Assembly (NCBI GenBank): GCA_023416585.1
Contig: JAEZHM010000086.1
Span: 1-44,143 of the forward strand
Length of the DNA: 44,143 bases
Direction: 5' to 3'
From: Bacillota bacterium
GTDB lineage: Bacteria > Bacillota > Clostridia > Christensenellales > Aristaeellaceae
The position numbers were made by a program, and so were the translations under genes. Shown here one piece after another: positions 7,712 to 15,715 of the stretch; positions within the stretch are counted from its first letter, which is position 1, and each line of letters starts with the position of its first letter. The notes under the pieces are model-generated. The model ran no database searches and was not told the origin of the DNA. It saw only the letters and a program-made list of their open reading frames with translations.

Positions 7712-8497
7712 TTATCTTGCCAAACCTGCAAACCAGGCGGTGATTTCATCGAAATGCACGACGACCGCCAAAATTGCCAGGTGCAAGGGATATGCCGCGT
7801 ATCCCAGCCATTTAGGCAGCTTGAAATGGGTGTTGGTAGAAAAGAGGATTAGCGGCAGTGCCATCCAGGCCAATGCCTGAGTACGGAAAAATGGTTCTGC
7901 GATATCGTCCACATAGGGGATATTGAATATTGGCAGATGCCAGCCAAACACCTGGGTCACAGGGTTTCCGTTTCCGCCCCAGAAAAACGCGAAGGAAAGA
8001 AAGGCCACAAACAGGCCGCTTCTGCTCTTGCGTGCTCCGTATAGCATCAGTACAAAGAATACGCCTTTCCAGCCGTAATCCGGGCCCAATACGGCGCCCG
8101 ATATAACTGCCAGGACCGGTCCCCAAACATGACTCCAATACTTATGCTCCTTGATGGCGATGATGCCCAGCAGCGCCAGCAGCAGCGTTAGAAAGATATT
8201 GGGTTCCAGCCAGGTATGATTGAGGCCCAGCATAAAAAACGGCTGTGCAACGAGTCCTACAATGGCGATACGCAAAGCGTAGCGCCAAATATCTCTGGTA
8301 TACTCAGATCCAACTACCAGGCACCAGCCGTATAGAGGGAAAGCTATGCGACCGATTAAGCGCATTTCCGGAACGAAGGGAAACAGCATCTTGCCCGAGT
8401 GGTCGATGATCATGAAGATAAGTGCCAAAAGCTTCAATAGGCCCGTATCTGTATTGCCTTGTATAATAGGTGAGTGAGGTGCCTTAGTGCCGCTCAT
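7712..8497 (-). CDS. TraX-family integral membrane protein
   Basis: Polytopic membrane protein of 261 residues with seven to nine hydrophobic segments. The opening block LLKLLALIFMIIDHSGKM and the following GRIAFPLYGW are typical of the TraX family. TraX of the F plasmid is needed for pilin acetylation, and chromosomal relatives in Bacillota are uncharacterised putative membrane acyltransferases. An upstream ATG at 8548 lies inside the promoter, so the start is set at ATG 8497 behind GGAGGCGATGG. The downstream HD-domain gene appears to be in the same transcript. The actual acceptor is unknown. Confidence 0.85.
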   Translation of the reverse strand: MSGTKAPHSPIIQGNTDTGLLKLLALIFMIIDHSGKMLFPFVPEMRLIGRIAFPLYGWCLVVGSEYTRDIWRYALRIAIVGLVAQPFFMLGLNHTWLEPNIFLTLLLALLGIIAIKEHKYWSHVWGPVLAVISGAVLGPDYGWKGVFFVLMLYGARKSRSGLFVAFLSFAFFWGGNGNPVTQVFGWHLPIFNIPYVDDIAEPFFRTQALAWMALPLILFSTNTHFKLPKWLGYAAYPLHLAILAVVVHFDEITAWFAGLAR

Positions 8498-8519
8498 TCC
8501 ATCGCCTCCAATAAATGCC

Positions 8520-8548
8520 ATTATAGCATGCCAAGGGTACAGGGACAA
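8520..8548 (-). promoter_or_regulatory. Promoter of the traX-like/HD gene pair
   Basis: On minus: TTGTCC (8548-8543), 17-nt spacer and TATAAT (8525-8520), with an extended -10 TGC. It lies 22 nt upstream of the start at 8497 and rules out the longer reading. Confidence 0.75.
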
Positions 8549-8647
8549 GAAGGGAGAATCTCCTTCAGACAGGTTTCAAGGCTTGTTCAAATACACGTCA
8601 CTTTCTTTTAGTACAATGATGCTGCTGAAGGAGGCGAGGGAAAGCCA

Positions 8648-9226
8648 ATGCGCAAGCATGCGCGGATAGCGCCTTTTGATATATGCATCCCTTCCGCCGT
8701 TCATCCCCCTGATTGGAAGACGGATAATAATTCCGGAAGGAAACCGGCCGGTAGAATGATCAGGCGAATCATACCTTGGGCTTTTATGTTTTCCATACTG
8801 GTGCTTCTATCCATAAGCCTTATGCATCTAAAAGGCCCGGGGCTTGATACGCTGCTTTCACCAATGAATGAAAACCAGCAGACACGGCCGGAAAAAAGCG
8901 GAACGGTGCCCTGGAAACGGAATGGAAGTGACTTCGGCATGGTTCTGCTTGATATTCCTACCCAACAGGCAGCCTTGGCCTTTCATGTGCCGGCAACCGG
9001 CGTATATGTTCTGGCGGTGGCCAAGCAAAGTCCTGCCGACCTTTCCGGCGTTCAGCCAGGGGATCATATCACGGGGATGAATGGTGATGCGGTAAGCAGT
9101 GCTGAGGACCTGGCCATAGCGCTGGGTAAGCTTACGGACGAAGATATGGCGGAGCTTACCGTTTTGCGGGGCCTTAATAGAATTACACTGACGCTTGAGA
9201 TGGATTCGAACCAGGAGCAGCTCTAG
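8648..9226 (+). CDS. Membrane-anchored PDZ-domain protein
   Basis: 192 residues. A basic cytoplasmic N terminus of about 38 residues is followed by one membrane segment (IPWAFMFSILVLLSISLM), a linker, and a PDZ-like domain from about residue 100 to the end. The carboxylate-binding region is around residues 118-135 (VAKQSPADLSGVQPGDHI), followed by the MNGDAV block usual in degP/HtrA-type PDZ units. There is no protease domain, so it may be an adaptor that binds C termini outside the membrane. The start ATG 8648 is preceded by GAAGGAGGC and GAGGG. It lies directly upstream of the two-component genes but is separated from them by an overlapping terminator and promoter. Confidence 0.8.
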   Translation: MRKHARIAPFDICIPSAVHPPDWKTDNNSGRKPAGRMIRRIIPWAFMFSILVLLSISLMHLKGPGLDTLLSPMNENQQTRPEKSGTVPWKRNGSDFGMVLLDIPTQQAALAFHVPATGVYVLAVAKQSPADLSGVQPGDHITGMNGDAVSSAEDLAIALGKLTDEDMAELTVLRGLNRITLTLEMDSNQEQL

Positions 9227-9256
9227 CTTGTAAATGCTCCGGCTTTTTTATATACT
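9213..9256 (+). promoter_or_regulatory. Overlapping terminator and promoter before the two-component operon
   Basis: GGAGCA (9214-9219) and TGCTCC (9235-9240) can form a stem followed by GGCTTTTTTA, which looks like a weak terminator for the PDZ gene. The same bases hold a promoter: TTGTAA (9228-9233), 17-nt spacer, TATACT (9251-9256). The T tract of the terminator forms the end of the promoter spacer. Confidence 0.55.
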
Positions 9257-9277
9257 GGGTGCAAGGGGATGGTGCCG

Positions 9278-9949
9278 ATGAGAATATTGGTGGTGGATGA
9301 CGAGGCTCGCATCCGTGAGCTGATCAGAAAGTATGCGGTCTTCGAAGGCTTTGAAGTAATGGAAGCGGAAAACGGCATGCAGGCGGTGGAAGTTGCACGC
9401 AAGCAGAATTTTGATCTGATCATCATGGATGTAATGATGCCTGAACTGGACGGCTTTTCCGCTTGCCGGGAAATACGCAAGGAATCACAAACGCCGGTGA
9501 TTATGCTTTCAGCCCGGGGCGAGGAATACGACAAAATACACGGTTTTGAATTAGGCGTGGACGATTATGTTGTGAAGCCCTTTTCCCCCAAGGAGTTGAT
9601 GATGCGCGTAACCGCGGTTTTAAAGCGCAGCCGCAGGGAAGATACGCAAACGCGGGAGGTTGCGCAAATCGGCGGCCTCACCGTGGATTTTACAGCCCGT
9701 ATGGTGCTTGTGGACGGTGTAAATGTGGAGCTTTCGCCCAAGGAATATGATCTGCTGTTTTATATGGTACGCAACAAGGGTATAGCTTTAAGCCGTGAAA
9801 AGCTGATCACCCAGGTTTGGGGCTATGACTTTTTTGGGGATGACCGTACACTGGATACGCATATTAAGCTTCTGCGCAAACAATTGGGCCAGTATGCCGG
9901 CTGTATTGTAACGCTGCGAGGGGTGGGATACCGCTTTGAAAACGCCTGA
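9278..9949 (+). CDS. OmpR/PhoB-family response regulator
   Basis: Two-domain transcription regulator of 223 residues. The receiver has the acidic pair in VVDDEAR, the phosphoacceptor D51 in IIMDVMMPELDG, a serine in MLSARG at the conserved Thr/Ser site, and K100 in VVKPFSPKEL. The C-terminal winged helix ends in the usual DDRTLDTHIKLLRKQLG and LRGVGYRFE. ATG 9278 is preferred over ATG 9269 because the SD AAGGGG ends at 9267. It overlaps the sensor kinase gene by 14 nt, so translation is coupled. Target genes cannot be read from the sequence; the convergent MATE pump is a candidate only by proximity. Confidence 0.96.
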   Translation: MRILVVDDEARIRELIRKYAVFEGFEVMEAENGMQAVEVARKQNFDLIIMDVMMPELDGFSACREIRKESQTPVIMLSARGEEYDKIHGFELGVDDYVVKPFSPKELMMRVTAVLKRSRREDTQTREVAQIGGLTVDFTARMVLVDGVNVELSPKEYDLLFYMVRNKGIALSREKLITQVWGYDFFGDDRTLDTHIKLLRKQLGQYAGCIVTLRGVGYRFENA

Positions 9950-11462
9950 AGATGCACTAACGCATCCATCTCTGTTCAGGCAGCTAACAGTAAGCTTTGA
10001 AAAGCTCAGCATCCGGGTGCGGATATTCAGTTATCTGTTGTTGTTTGTAGCCGTGTTGTTAGGGCTTCTCTGGATATTTCAGATCGTGCTGCTGGATGAC
10101 TTTTACCGTATGCTGAAAACTGCAACTCTTAAGCGCACTGCGGAGACTATCGCCCAAAATATTGATAATCCGGAACTGCAGACGCTCGTGGAGCGCATCT
10201 CCCAGGAAAATGATGTGAACATTCTCATATTGGATGAGGAGATGGCCATAACCCAGACGGCTGACATGAATGCAGGCTCCATCATTCATCGCATGAGTAG
10301 AATGGACCGGCAGGAATTTTGGGAGAAGGCACGGGCATCGAACAACACATGGCTTCAGTTGTTTGACTTGAGGGCATTTCGAAACGTGGTGTATGATGCC
10401 CGGCGTTTTGTGGGCCGCGTGCCTCCGCCAGACGATGGCCGGTCGGAAAGCATGCTGTATTTGCGGTTGGCCGCAAGGCGGGATGGGAAGACGGCAGGCA
10501 TCTTTTTGAACTCTCTTATCACGCCTGTCGGCGCTACGGTGGAGACGCTGCGCAGACAAATGTTCATCATTACCATCTTCTTGCTCATACTCTCGCTTCT
10601 GTTGTCCTATTTGATATCACGCCGCATTACCAGGCCGATCATTGACACCAACGAGGCGGCGAAAGACCTGTCTCATGGAAAGTTTGATCCTCCCCGGCGA
10701 AAGGCGGTTTACCGGGAAATCGGGGAATTGAACGATACGCTGTCGAAAGCGGCCAAGGATTTAAGCAAGGTGGATCAATTGCAGAAGGAACTGATTGCCA
10801 ACATTTCCCACGACCTGCGCACACCGCTCACCATGATTGGCGGGTATGCTGAGGTCATGCGGGACATCCCCAATGAAAACACGCCGGAGAACATGCAGGT
10901 GATCATCGATGAGACAAAGCGCTTGTCCACGCTTGTAAGCGCGGTGATGGATTATTCGCGCCTGCAATCGGGCGGACAGGAATTGACGCTTTGCGCCTAT
11001 GACTTGACCAAGAGCGTGCGGGAGGTGTTAAAGCGCTACTGCAAGCTCACCGAGCAGGACGGATATGAGATCATATTTGAGGCGGACGAGAATGTGACGG
11101 TTCTGGCGGATGAGACAAAAATCACACAGGTGGTTTACAATCTGATTAACAATGCGATCATGTATACGGGCGAGGACAAGAGGGTGCTTGTGCGCCAGAC
11201 TGTGGAAAACGAAAAGGTTACGATTTCCGTAATTGATACGGGCAGCGGTATTCCGTTGGAGGAAATACCAGAAATATGGAACAGGTATTACCGTGCGAAA
11301 AACCACCGGCGGGCGGCTATTGGCACGGGTCTGGGGCTTTCCATTGTGAAATCCATACTGGATATGCACCATCTGCCCTACGGCGTGGAGAGTACACTTG
11401 GGAAAGGCAGCCGGTTCTGGTTTTCTGTACCGGTACAAAAGGGAATTATCCCTCCAGCGTGA
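9936..11462 (+). CDS. Membrane sensor histidine kinase
   Basis: 508 residues. Two membrane segments (about 31-52 and 209-228) flank an extracellular sensor of about 150 residues with no recognised domain. A HAMP linker follows, then the dimerisation domain with H292 in ANISHDLRTPLTMIGGY, and the ATPase domain with N box NLINNAIMY, G1 box DTGSGIP and G2 box GTGLGLS (from residue 463). It starts at TTG 9936 within the end of the regulator gene, behind GAGGGGTGGG. The last 17 nt overlap tail-to-tail with the MATE gene on the other strand. The signal sensed is unknown. Confidence 0.95.
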   Translation: MKTPEDALTHPSLFRQLTVSFEKLSIRVRIFSYLLLFVAVLLGLLWIFQIVLLDDFYRMLKTATLKRTAETIAQNIDNPELQTLVERISQENDVNILILDEEMAITQTADMNAGSIIHRMSRMDRQEFWEKARASNNTWLQLFDLRAFRNVVYDARRFVGRVPPPDDGRSESMLYLRLAARRDGKTAGIFLNSLITPVGATVETLRRQMFIITIFLLILSLLLSYLISRRITRPIIDTNEAAKDLSHGKFDPPRRKAVYREIGELNDTLSKAAKDLSKVDQLQKELIANISHDLRTPLTMIGGYAEVMRDIPNENTPENMQVIIDETKRLSTLVSAVMDYSRLQSGGQELTLCAYDLTKSVREVLKRYCKLTEQDGYEIIFEADENVTVLADETKITQVVYNLINNAIMYTGEDKRVLVRQTVENEKVTISVIDTGSGIPLEEIPEIWNRYYRAKNHRRAAIGTGLGLSIVKSILDMHHLPYGVESTLGKGSRFWFSVPVQKGIIPPA

Positions 11463-12828
11463 TGTTCCTGATCCATTTGCCGCGCTTTACAATGCGCAGC
11501 GCCAGTACGATCTTTAAGTTCATCAGAAATTGAACCGTTGCAATGGCCAATGGAAGCGCTATTTTTCCGGCTCCAAAGGTTGCCATGGCAAAGCTTACAG
11601 GAACAGGTAACAGCCACATATAAACGCTGTCCAGCAGGGCGGCGTTTTTCGTATCCCCTCCGGCCCGAAGGCAGAAAAAGCAAAAAGCATACACGCAGTT
11701 GACAGGGTAAAACAGGCTGTACAGCATGGTAAGCTGGGTGGAAAGAGAGCGCAGTTCCTGCTTGACCGGGATGATATACGGCATGATGAAAGAGCAGAGA
11801 ATGCCGACTACGGAGCAGGCAAGGGCAATGCAGCAATCCATGAAAAGCAGATGCTTGCAACTTTCCCGGGCTTTTGTAAAATTTCCTGCCCCCAGTTCTG
11901 TGCCGATCAGAACGGAAACAGCGGAGGACACACCTGTAGACAGCACAAACCCCACCATGAAAGCCTGGTCTGCAATCACCATGGCCGGTATGGATGGCTC
12001 ATCCAGCCTGGCGTAAGCCCAGAAGAATACATTGAGGCCCATGCTCCATAAAAGTTCGTTTGCCGTAAGCGGTACCGCGCGGCGGATGAAGCTTTTCAAT
12101 ACGCCGACGCGGATGCGGAATAGGGAGCCCAAACGCAGGGAGAAATAGGAACGGCGGGTTAAAAGCGCAATAAGATAGATGCACATTTCCACAACGCGGG
12201 AAACAAGCGTGCCCAGGGCCGCGCCTTCCACACCCATGGCGGGAAAGCCCAGCTTGCCGTACATAAACACGTAATTGAACGATGCGTTCATAAAAAGCGC
12301 AGCCAGGCTGATGGTCATGGGAACTTTGTTATGGCCAAGTGACCGCATGGAGAAGATGCATGTGGTGGATATGGCTGCCGGCAGATAGCTGAAGCTGACG
12401 ATGCGGAGATAGGATACGCCGATGGCAATTGTCCTCTCATCCTTTACATAAATCCTCATCAGCCATTCGGGGAAAAACCTCAATACTGCAAAATAAAGCG
12501 TGGCAAAAAACAGCCCCAGAACAAACTGGAGTGAAAACAGGCTCTGGCACTGCTCATGATCCTTGGCGCCGAAGTACTGGCTAAGCATCAGCCCGCCCGC
12601 GCCTGTCAGGCCAAAAAAGCAGCCGTTGAAAATCATGCCGGGTTTGTTCGCCACAGATACGGCGCTCATAGCCAGCTCTCCCAGGGAGCCCACCATTACC
12701 GTATCCACCACGTTGAACAGTGTATTGATGAGCTGCTGGAGAACAACCGGTATCATAACGGCCAGCGCGCCTTTGTAAAAGCTTTTGCTGCCAATGAATG
12801 TGCCAAGGTATGCCCGGCTCATGCGCAT
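11446..12828 (-). CDS. MATE-family efflux transporter
   Basis: 460 residues with about twelve membrane segments in two homologous halves. The N-terminal signature includes IPVVLQQLINTLFNVVDTVM and GSLGELAMSAVS, as in NorM/DinF-like members. MATE pumps export cationic drugs or metabolites in exchange for Na+ or H+. The start ATG 12828 follows AAAAGGAG with a 9-nt spacing. The gene converges on the sensor kinase and overlaps its end by 17 nt without an intervening terminator, so the two transcripts run into each other. Substrate is not predictable. Confidence 0.95.
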   Translation of the reverse strand: MRMSRAYLGTFIGSKSFYKGALAVMIPVVLQQLINTLFNVVDTVMVGSLGELAMSAVSVANKPGMIFNGCFFGLTGAGGLMLSQYFGAKDHEQCQSLFSLQFVLGLFFATLYFAVLRFFPEWLMRIYVKDERTIAIGVSYLRIVSFSYLPAAISTTCIFSMRSLGHNKVPMTISLAALFMNASFNYVFMYGKLGFPAMGVEGAALGTLVSRVVEMCIYLIALLTRRSYFSLRLGSLFRIRVGVLKSFIRRAVPLTANELLWSMGLNVFFWAYARLDEPSIPAMVIADQAFMVGFVLSTGVSSAVSVLIGTELGAGNFTKARESCKHLLFMDCCIALACSVVGILCSFIMPYIIPVKQELRSLSTQLTMLYSLFYPVNCVYAFCFFCLRAGGDTKNAALLDSVYMWLLPVPVSFAMATFGAGKIALPLAIATVQFLMNLKIVLALRIVKRGKWIRNITLEG

Positions 12829-12858
12829 GAGAAAAAGCTCCTTTTAGGTAATGCAGGT

Positions 12859-12887
12859 ATCTTATCAGGAAGTGGGAGCAAAAGCAA
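12859..12887 (-). promoter_or_regulatory. Promoter of the MATE gene
   Basis: On minus: TTGCTT (12887-12882), 17-nt spacer, TAAGAT (12864-12859), 31 nt before the ATG. The rest of 12888-13032 shows nothing recognisable. Confidence 0.55.
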
Positions 12888-13032
12888 CCAGAAAGGCAGC
12901 ATATCAAGGCATTCTTGGCTAGTTGCACACAGTTTCTTGGCATGTCCCCTTGAAACGCTGGGATAAATAAGCGATAATAGGATAGGAACATAGGTAGAAC
13001 ACGATTAATGATAGACAAACTTTCGGGGATGT

Positions 13033-13284
13033 ATTAAAGGGGTGGAACCCCTTTAATAGTAATCGACTCGCCCGGCTTAGCCGGGCGGGCGGGTCGCTTG
13101 CGGGGCAAGCTTTCCTTACACTTTTTGCTGTTCGTGGCTGAGGGTGAGGGGATTTATCCCCGAACCTGGAGTATTTAAATGGCTTTGCCATTTGAATACG
13201 AAACACCGTCCTGCGTTTCGCTAGGACGGTGCGTATTGCCACAAGCGAAAAGTGCAAACCCGCGAAAATGAGCCATCATTTACG
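13033..13284. repeat. Island of seven consecutive hairpins upstream of dnaX
   Basis: Within 252 nt: ATTAAAGGGG/CCCCTTTAAT (13033-13057); CGCCCGGC/GCCGGGCG inside CGAC..GTCG (13064-13096); GCTTG/CAAGC (13096-13110); GGGG/CCCC (13148-13161); GTATTTAAATGGC with its complement (13171-13199, one G-U); CACCGTCCT/AGGACGGTG (13204-13231); and AAATGA/TCATTT extended by GCG/CGC (13262-13284). The last one ends 12 nt before the dnaX SD. None has a clean T run. No reading frame spans the island. Confidence 0.75.
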
Positions 13285-13301
13285 CGGAGAATGGAGGAGC
13301 C

Positions 13302-14909
13302 ATGGCATACCAGGCATTGTACAGGCAGTGGCGTCCCGCGAACTTTGCGGATATGGTGGGACAGGAAGCCATTGTGAAAACACTCAAAAACCAGGTGGCA
13401 TCCGAGCGCATCGCTCACGCCTACCTGTTTTGCGGCAGCCGCGGAACAGGCAAAACCAGCGCGGCCAAGATCATGGCAAGGGCCGTAAACTGTTTATCCC
13501 CCAGGGAAGGCGACCCATGCGGCGTTTGTTCCGTGTGCCGGAGCCTGATAGAAGAAACCAGCCTGGATGTTTCGGAGATCGACGCCGCCAGCAACAACGG
13601 CGTGGACGAGATAAGGGATCTGCGGGATAAGGTGAAGTATCCCCCCCAAACCGGGCGTTACAAAGTGTACATTATAGACGAAGTGCATATGCTTACCGGC
13701 GCTGCGTTCAATGCGCTGCTAAAAACGCTGGAGGAGCCGCCTGCCCATGTGGTGTTCATACTGGCCACCACCGAACCGCAGAAACTTCCCGCCACAGTGT
13801 TGTCCCGCTGCCAGCGGTTTGACTTCGGGCGCATACCTGCCCATCAGATCGCGGGAAGGCTCCGGGAGGCGGTCACAAGGGCAGGTGTTCAGGCTTCTGA
13901 TGAATCGCTGGCCTTGATTGCCAGGGCGGCGGAGGGCGGGATGCGGGATGCGCTGAGCATATTGGATATGTGTATGGGGTATGGGGAAGAAGTGACGGAA
14001 GAACTGGTACGCAGCGTGCTGGGCACCGCGGACAAGCCGTTCTTATTCACCTTTGCCGATACGCTTGCAAATGGCGATGTGCAAAAGACCATGCAGCTTG
14101 TGGATCAATTGATGCGCAGTGGGCGGGAGCCGCAGGTTTTTGCAAGGGACATGGCGTATCATCTGCGGGCGCTTCTTCTCGCTTCCTCCTGTGGAACAGA
14201 GGTGGAATCGCTGCTGGAGATCACGGCGGAGGACGCGAAAGGTTACATGCAGCAGGCAGCACAGTTTTCGCAAAGCAGGCTGTTAAGGCTGTTGGATTTG
14301 TTTATGCGGGTGGAAACCGATATCAAGTGGGCTTCCTCACCGCGCATCGCGCTGGAAGCTGCGGCTGTAAAAGCGTGCCTGCCCGCCGAAGAAAGCACGG
14401 TGGAGGGCTTGCTGGAACGGGTAGCCGAGTTGGAGCGCAAGGTGCAAAACGGTGTGATTGCCGCACCAGCCTCTGTGCCGCATGCAGAGAAGCAGGCTGC
14501 TCCGGAATCAAAACCGCAGCCAAAACCCAAAGCGAAGGAGCCGGAAAAGAAAGCACCCATGGGTGAGATGACTCCCCAAAAGGTTTGGGATCAAATGCTG
14601 CAGAGCCTGAAAAAGACGGATGTCAGCCTGTTCAGCCAACTTGCCTCCTGTGCGTTTGGCGGGGTGAAAGAGGGTGTATACCGGGCGGTAGTGCCAAAAA
14701 CGAATCCCTTCGCCATCAAATTCCTGAATCAGGATGCGCGCAAAGCCTCCGTTGCCGCTGCTTTGTATGAGATCGCCGGCAGCGCTGTCCGCTTTGAGGC
14801 GGTGATGGCGGATCAGGCGGACCCTGCGCAGGAACGCAAGGAAAAATCACTGGTGCAGGAACTGATTGCCGACTTTGGTCGTGACAAGGTTCAAATTGAG
14901 GAGGAGTAG
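13302..14909 (+). CDS. dnaX: DNA polymerase III subunits gamma/tau
   Basis: Clamp-loader ATPase of the replisome. 535 residues. The AAA+ module comes first: Walker A GSRGTGKTSAAK, a zinc site made by the cysteines around CLSPREGDPCGVCSVC, Walker B region IIDEVHML, and sensor LSRCQRFDF. A collar domain and a proline/lysine-rich linker (about residues 385-425) follow, then a tau-like C-terminal domain. The SD GGAGGAG precedes ATG 13302. No clear slippery site for a short gamma form was found. The neighbouring recR/ybaB genes that often follow dnaX are absent; a GNAT gene starts 2 nt after its stop. Confidence 0.97.
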   Translation: MAYQALYRQWRPANFADMVGQEAIVKTLKNQVASERIAHAYLFCGSRGTGKTSAAKIMARAVNCLSPREGDPCGVCSVCRSLIEETSLDVSEIDAASNNGVDEIRDLRDKVKYPPQTGRYKVYIIDEVHMLTGAAFNALLKTLEEPPAHVVFILATTEPQKLPATVLSRCQRFDFGRIPAHQIAGRLREAVTRAGVQASDESLALIARAAEGGMRDALSILDMCMGYGEEVTEELVRSVLGTADKPFLFTFADTLANGDVQKTMQLVDQLMRSGREPQVFARDMAYHLRALLLASSCGTEVESLLEITAEDAKGYMQQAAQFSQSRLLRLLDLFMRVETDIKWASSPRIALEAAAVKACLPAEESTVEGLLERVAELERKVQNGVIAAPASVPHAEKQAAPESKPQPKPKAKEPEKKAPMGEMTPQKVWDQMLQSLKKTDVSLFSQLASCAFGGVKEGVYRAVVPKTNPFAIKFLNQDARKASVAAALYEIAGSAVRFEAVMADQADPAQERKEKSLVQELIADFGRDKVQIEEE

Positions 14910-14910
14910 C

Positions 14911-15690
14911 TTGCTGCAAGCTGTGTTTTCCATTCCGCCCAAAAAAAGGGGGAGCATTGCGCCCTTCTTTTTATATAGAAACGGCCTTGTAAAGTCCTGC
15001 CTGGACGGATGCATGGGTAAAGCTTATGGTGACCATCCGTTCCGGCCGGGAGCGGCGCTTCTTTGCATCGGCGATTTCGCGTGCTTTGGCGGCGATCCAT
15101 ATAGGCATGCGGCGCGGCAGCTTGCGGGCAAGCTTGCCTTGGAAAAGGGCAAGACATGGCTTATACCAGTTTTGGAAGGCTGGGAAGAGCACTTAAATTA
15201 CTGGAAGCCCTTTAGGATGGAGCGGTGCGTGCGGTATGCCGTCACACGGGAAACAGGGTTTGACAAGGCAAAACTTCTTGCAATAACAGGGTCCATTCCG
15301 CCTGAATTTGCGCTGTGTTCCATAGATAAGGCACTGTATGAAAAAGCCATGGCAAATGAATGGAGCCGGGATTTTTGCTCCCAATTTCAAAGCTGTGAGG
15401 ATTACGTGAAACGGGGTCTTGGCGTTGTGGCGCTGCGCGGCGAGGAATTGGCGGCCGGCGCTTCCTCATATGTAATTTATAACGGTGGCATCGAAATTCA
15501 GACAGATACCAGAGAAGATGTGCGGCGCCGGGGGTTGGCTGCTGCCTGCTGTGCGCGGCTGATGCTGGATTGTCTTCAAAAGGGGCTTATACCCTCCTGG
15601 GACGCGGCGAATTCAGCATCCCTGGCCTTGGCCCAAAAACTTGGGTATGCTTTGAAAGCCTCTTACGACATATGGGAGGTTACCTTTTGA
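14911..15690 (+). CDS. GNAT-family N-acetyltransferase
   Basis: 259 residues. The C-terminal half has the GNAT acetyl-CoA features: strand YVIYNGGIEIQTDT, the RRRGLAAACCARLML loop-helix, and WDAANSASLALAQKLGY near the end. The N-terminal half is a separate substrate-side domain, as in the larger GNAT proteins of PF12746 type. The frame is open from 14866 inside dnaX, but the SD GAGGAGGAG at 14898-14906 indicates TTG 14911, 2 nt after the dnaX stop; the intervening CTG is out of frame. It is probably cotranscribed with dnaX and the following glycosylase. Substrate unknown. Confidence 0.82.
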   Translation: MLQAVFSIPPKKRGSIAPFFLYRNGLVKSCLDGCMGKAYGDHPFRPGAALLCIGDFACFGGDPYRHAARQLAGKLALEKGKTWLIPVLEGWEEHLNYWKPFRMERCVRYAVTRETGFDKAKLLAITGSIPPEFALCSIDKALYEKAMANEWSRDFCSQFQSCEDYVKRGLGVVALRGEELAAGASSYVIYNGGIEIQTDTREDVRRRGLAAACCARLMLDCLQKGLIPSWDAANSASLALAQKLGYALKASYDIWEVTF

Positions 15691-15715
15691 ACCGTATACG
15701 CAGGAGGAAAAAATC

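Noticed and set aside
14590..14620. Possible dnaX programmed frameshift at a run of A
   Set aside because: CTGAAAAAGACG has only five A and lacks a slippery heptamer or a convincing downstream hairpin.
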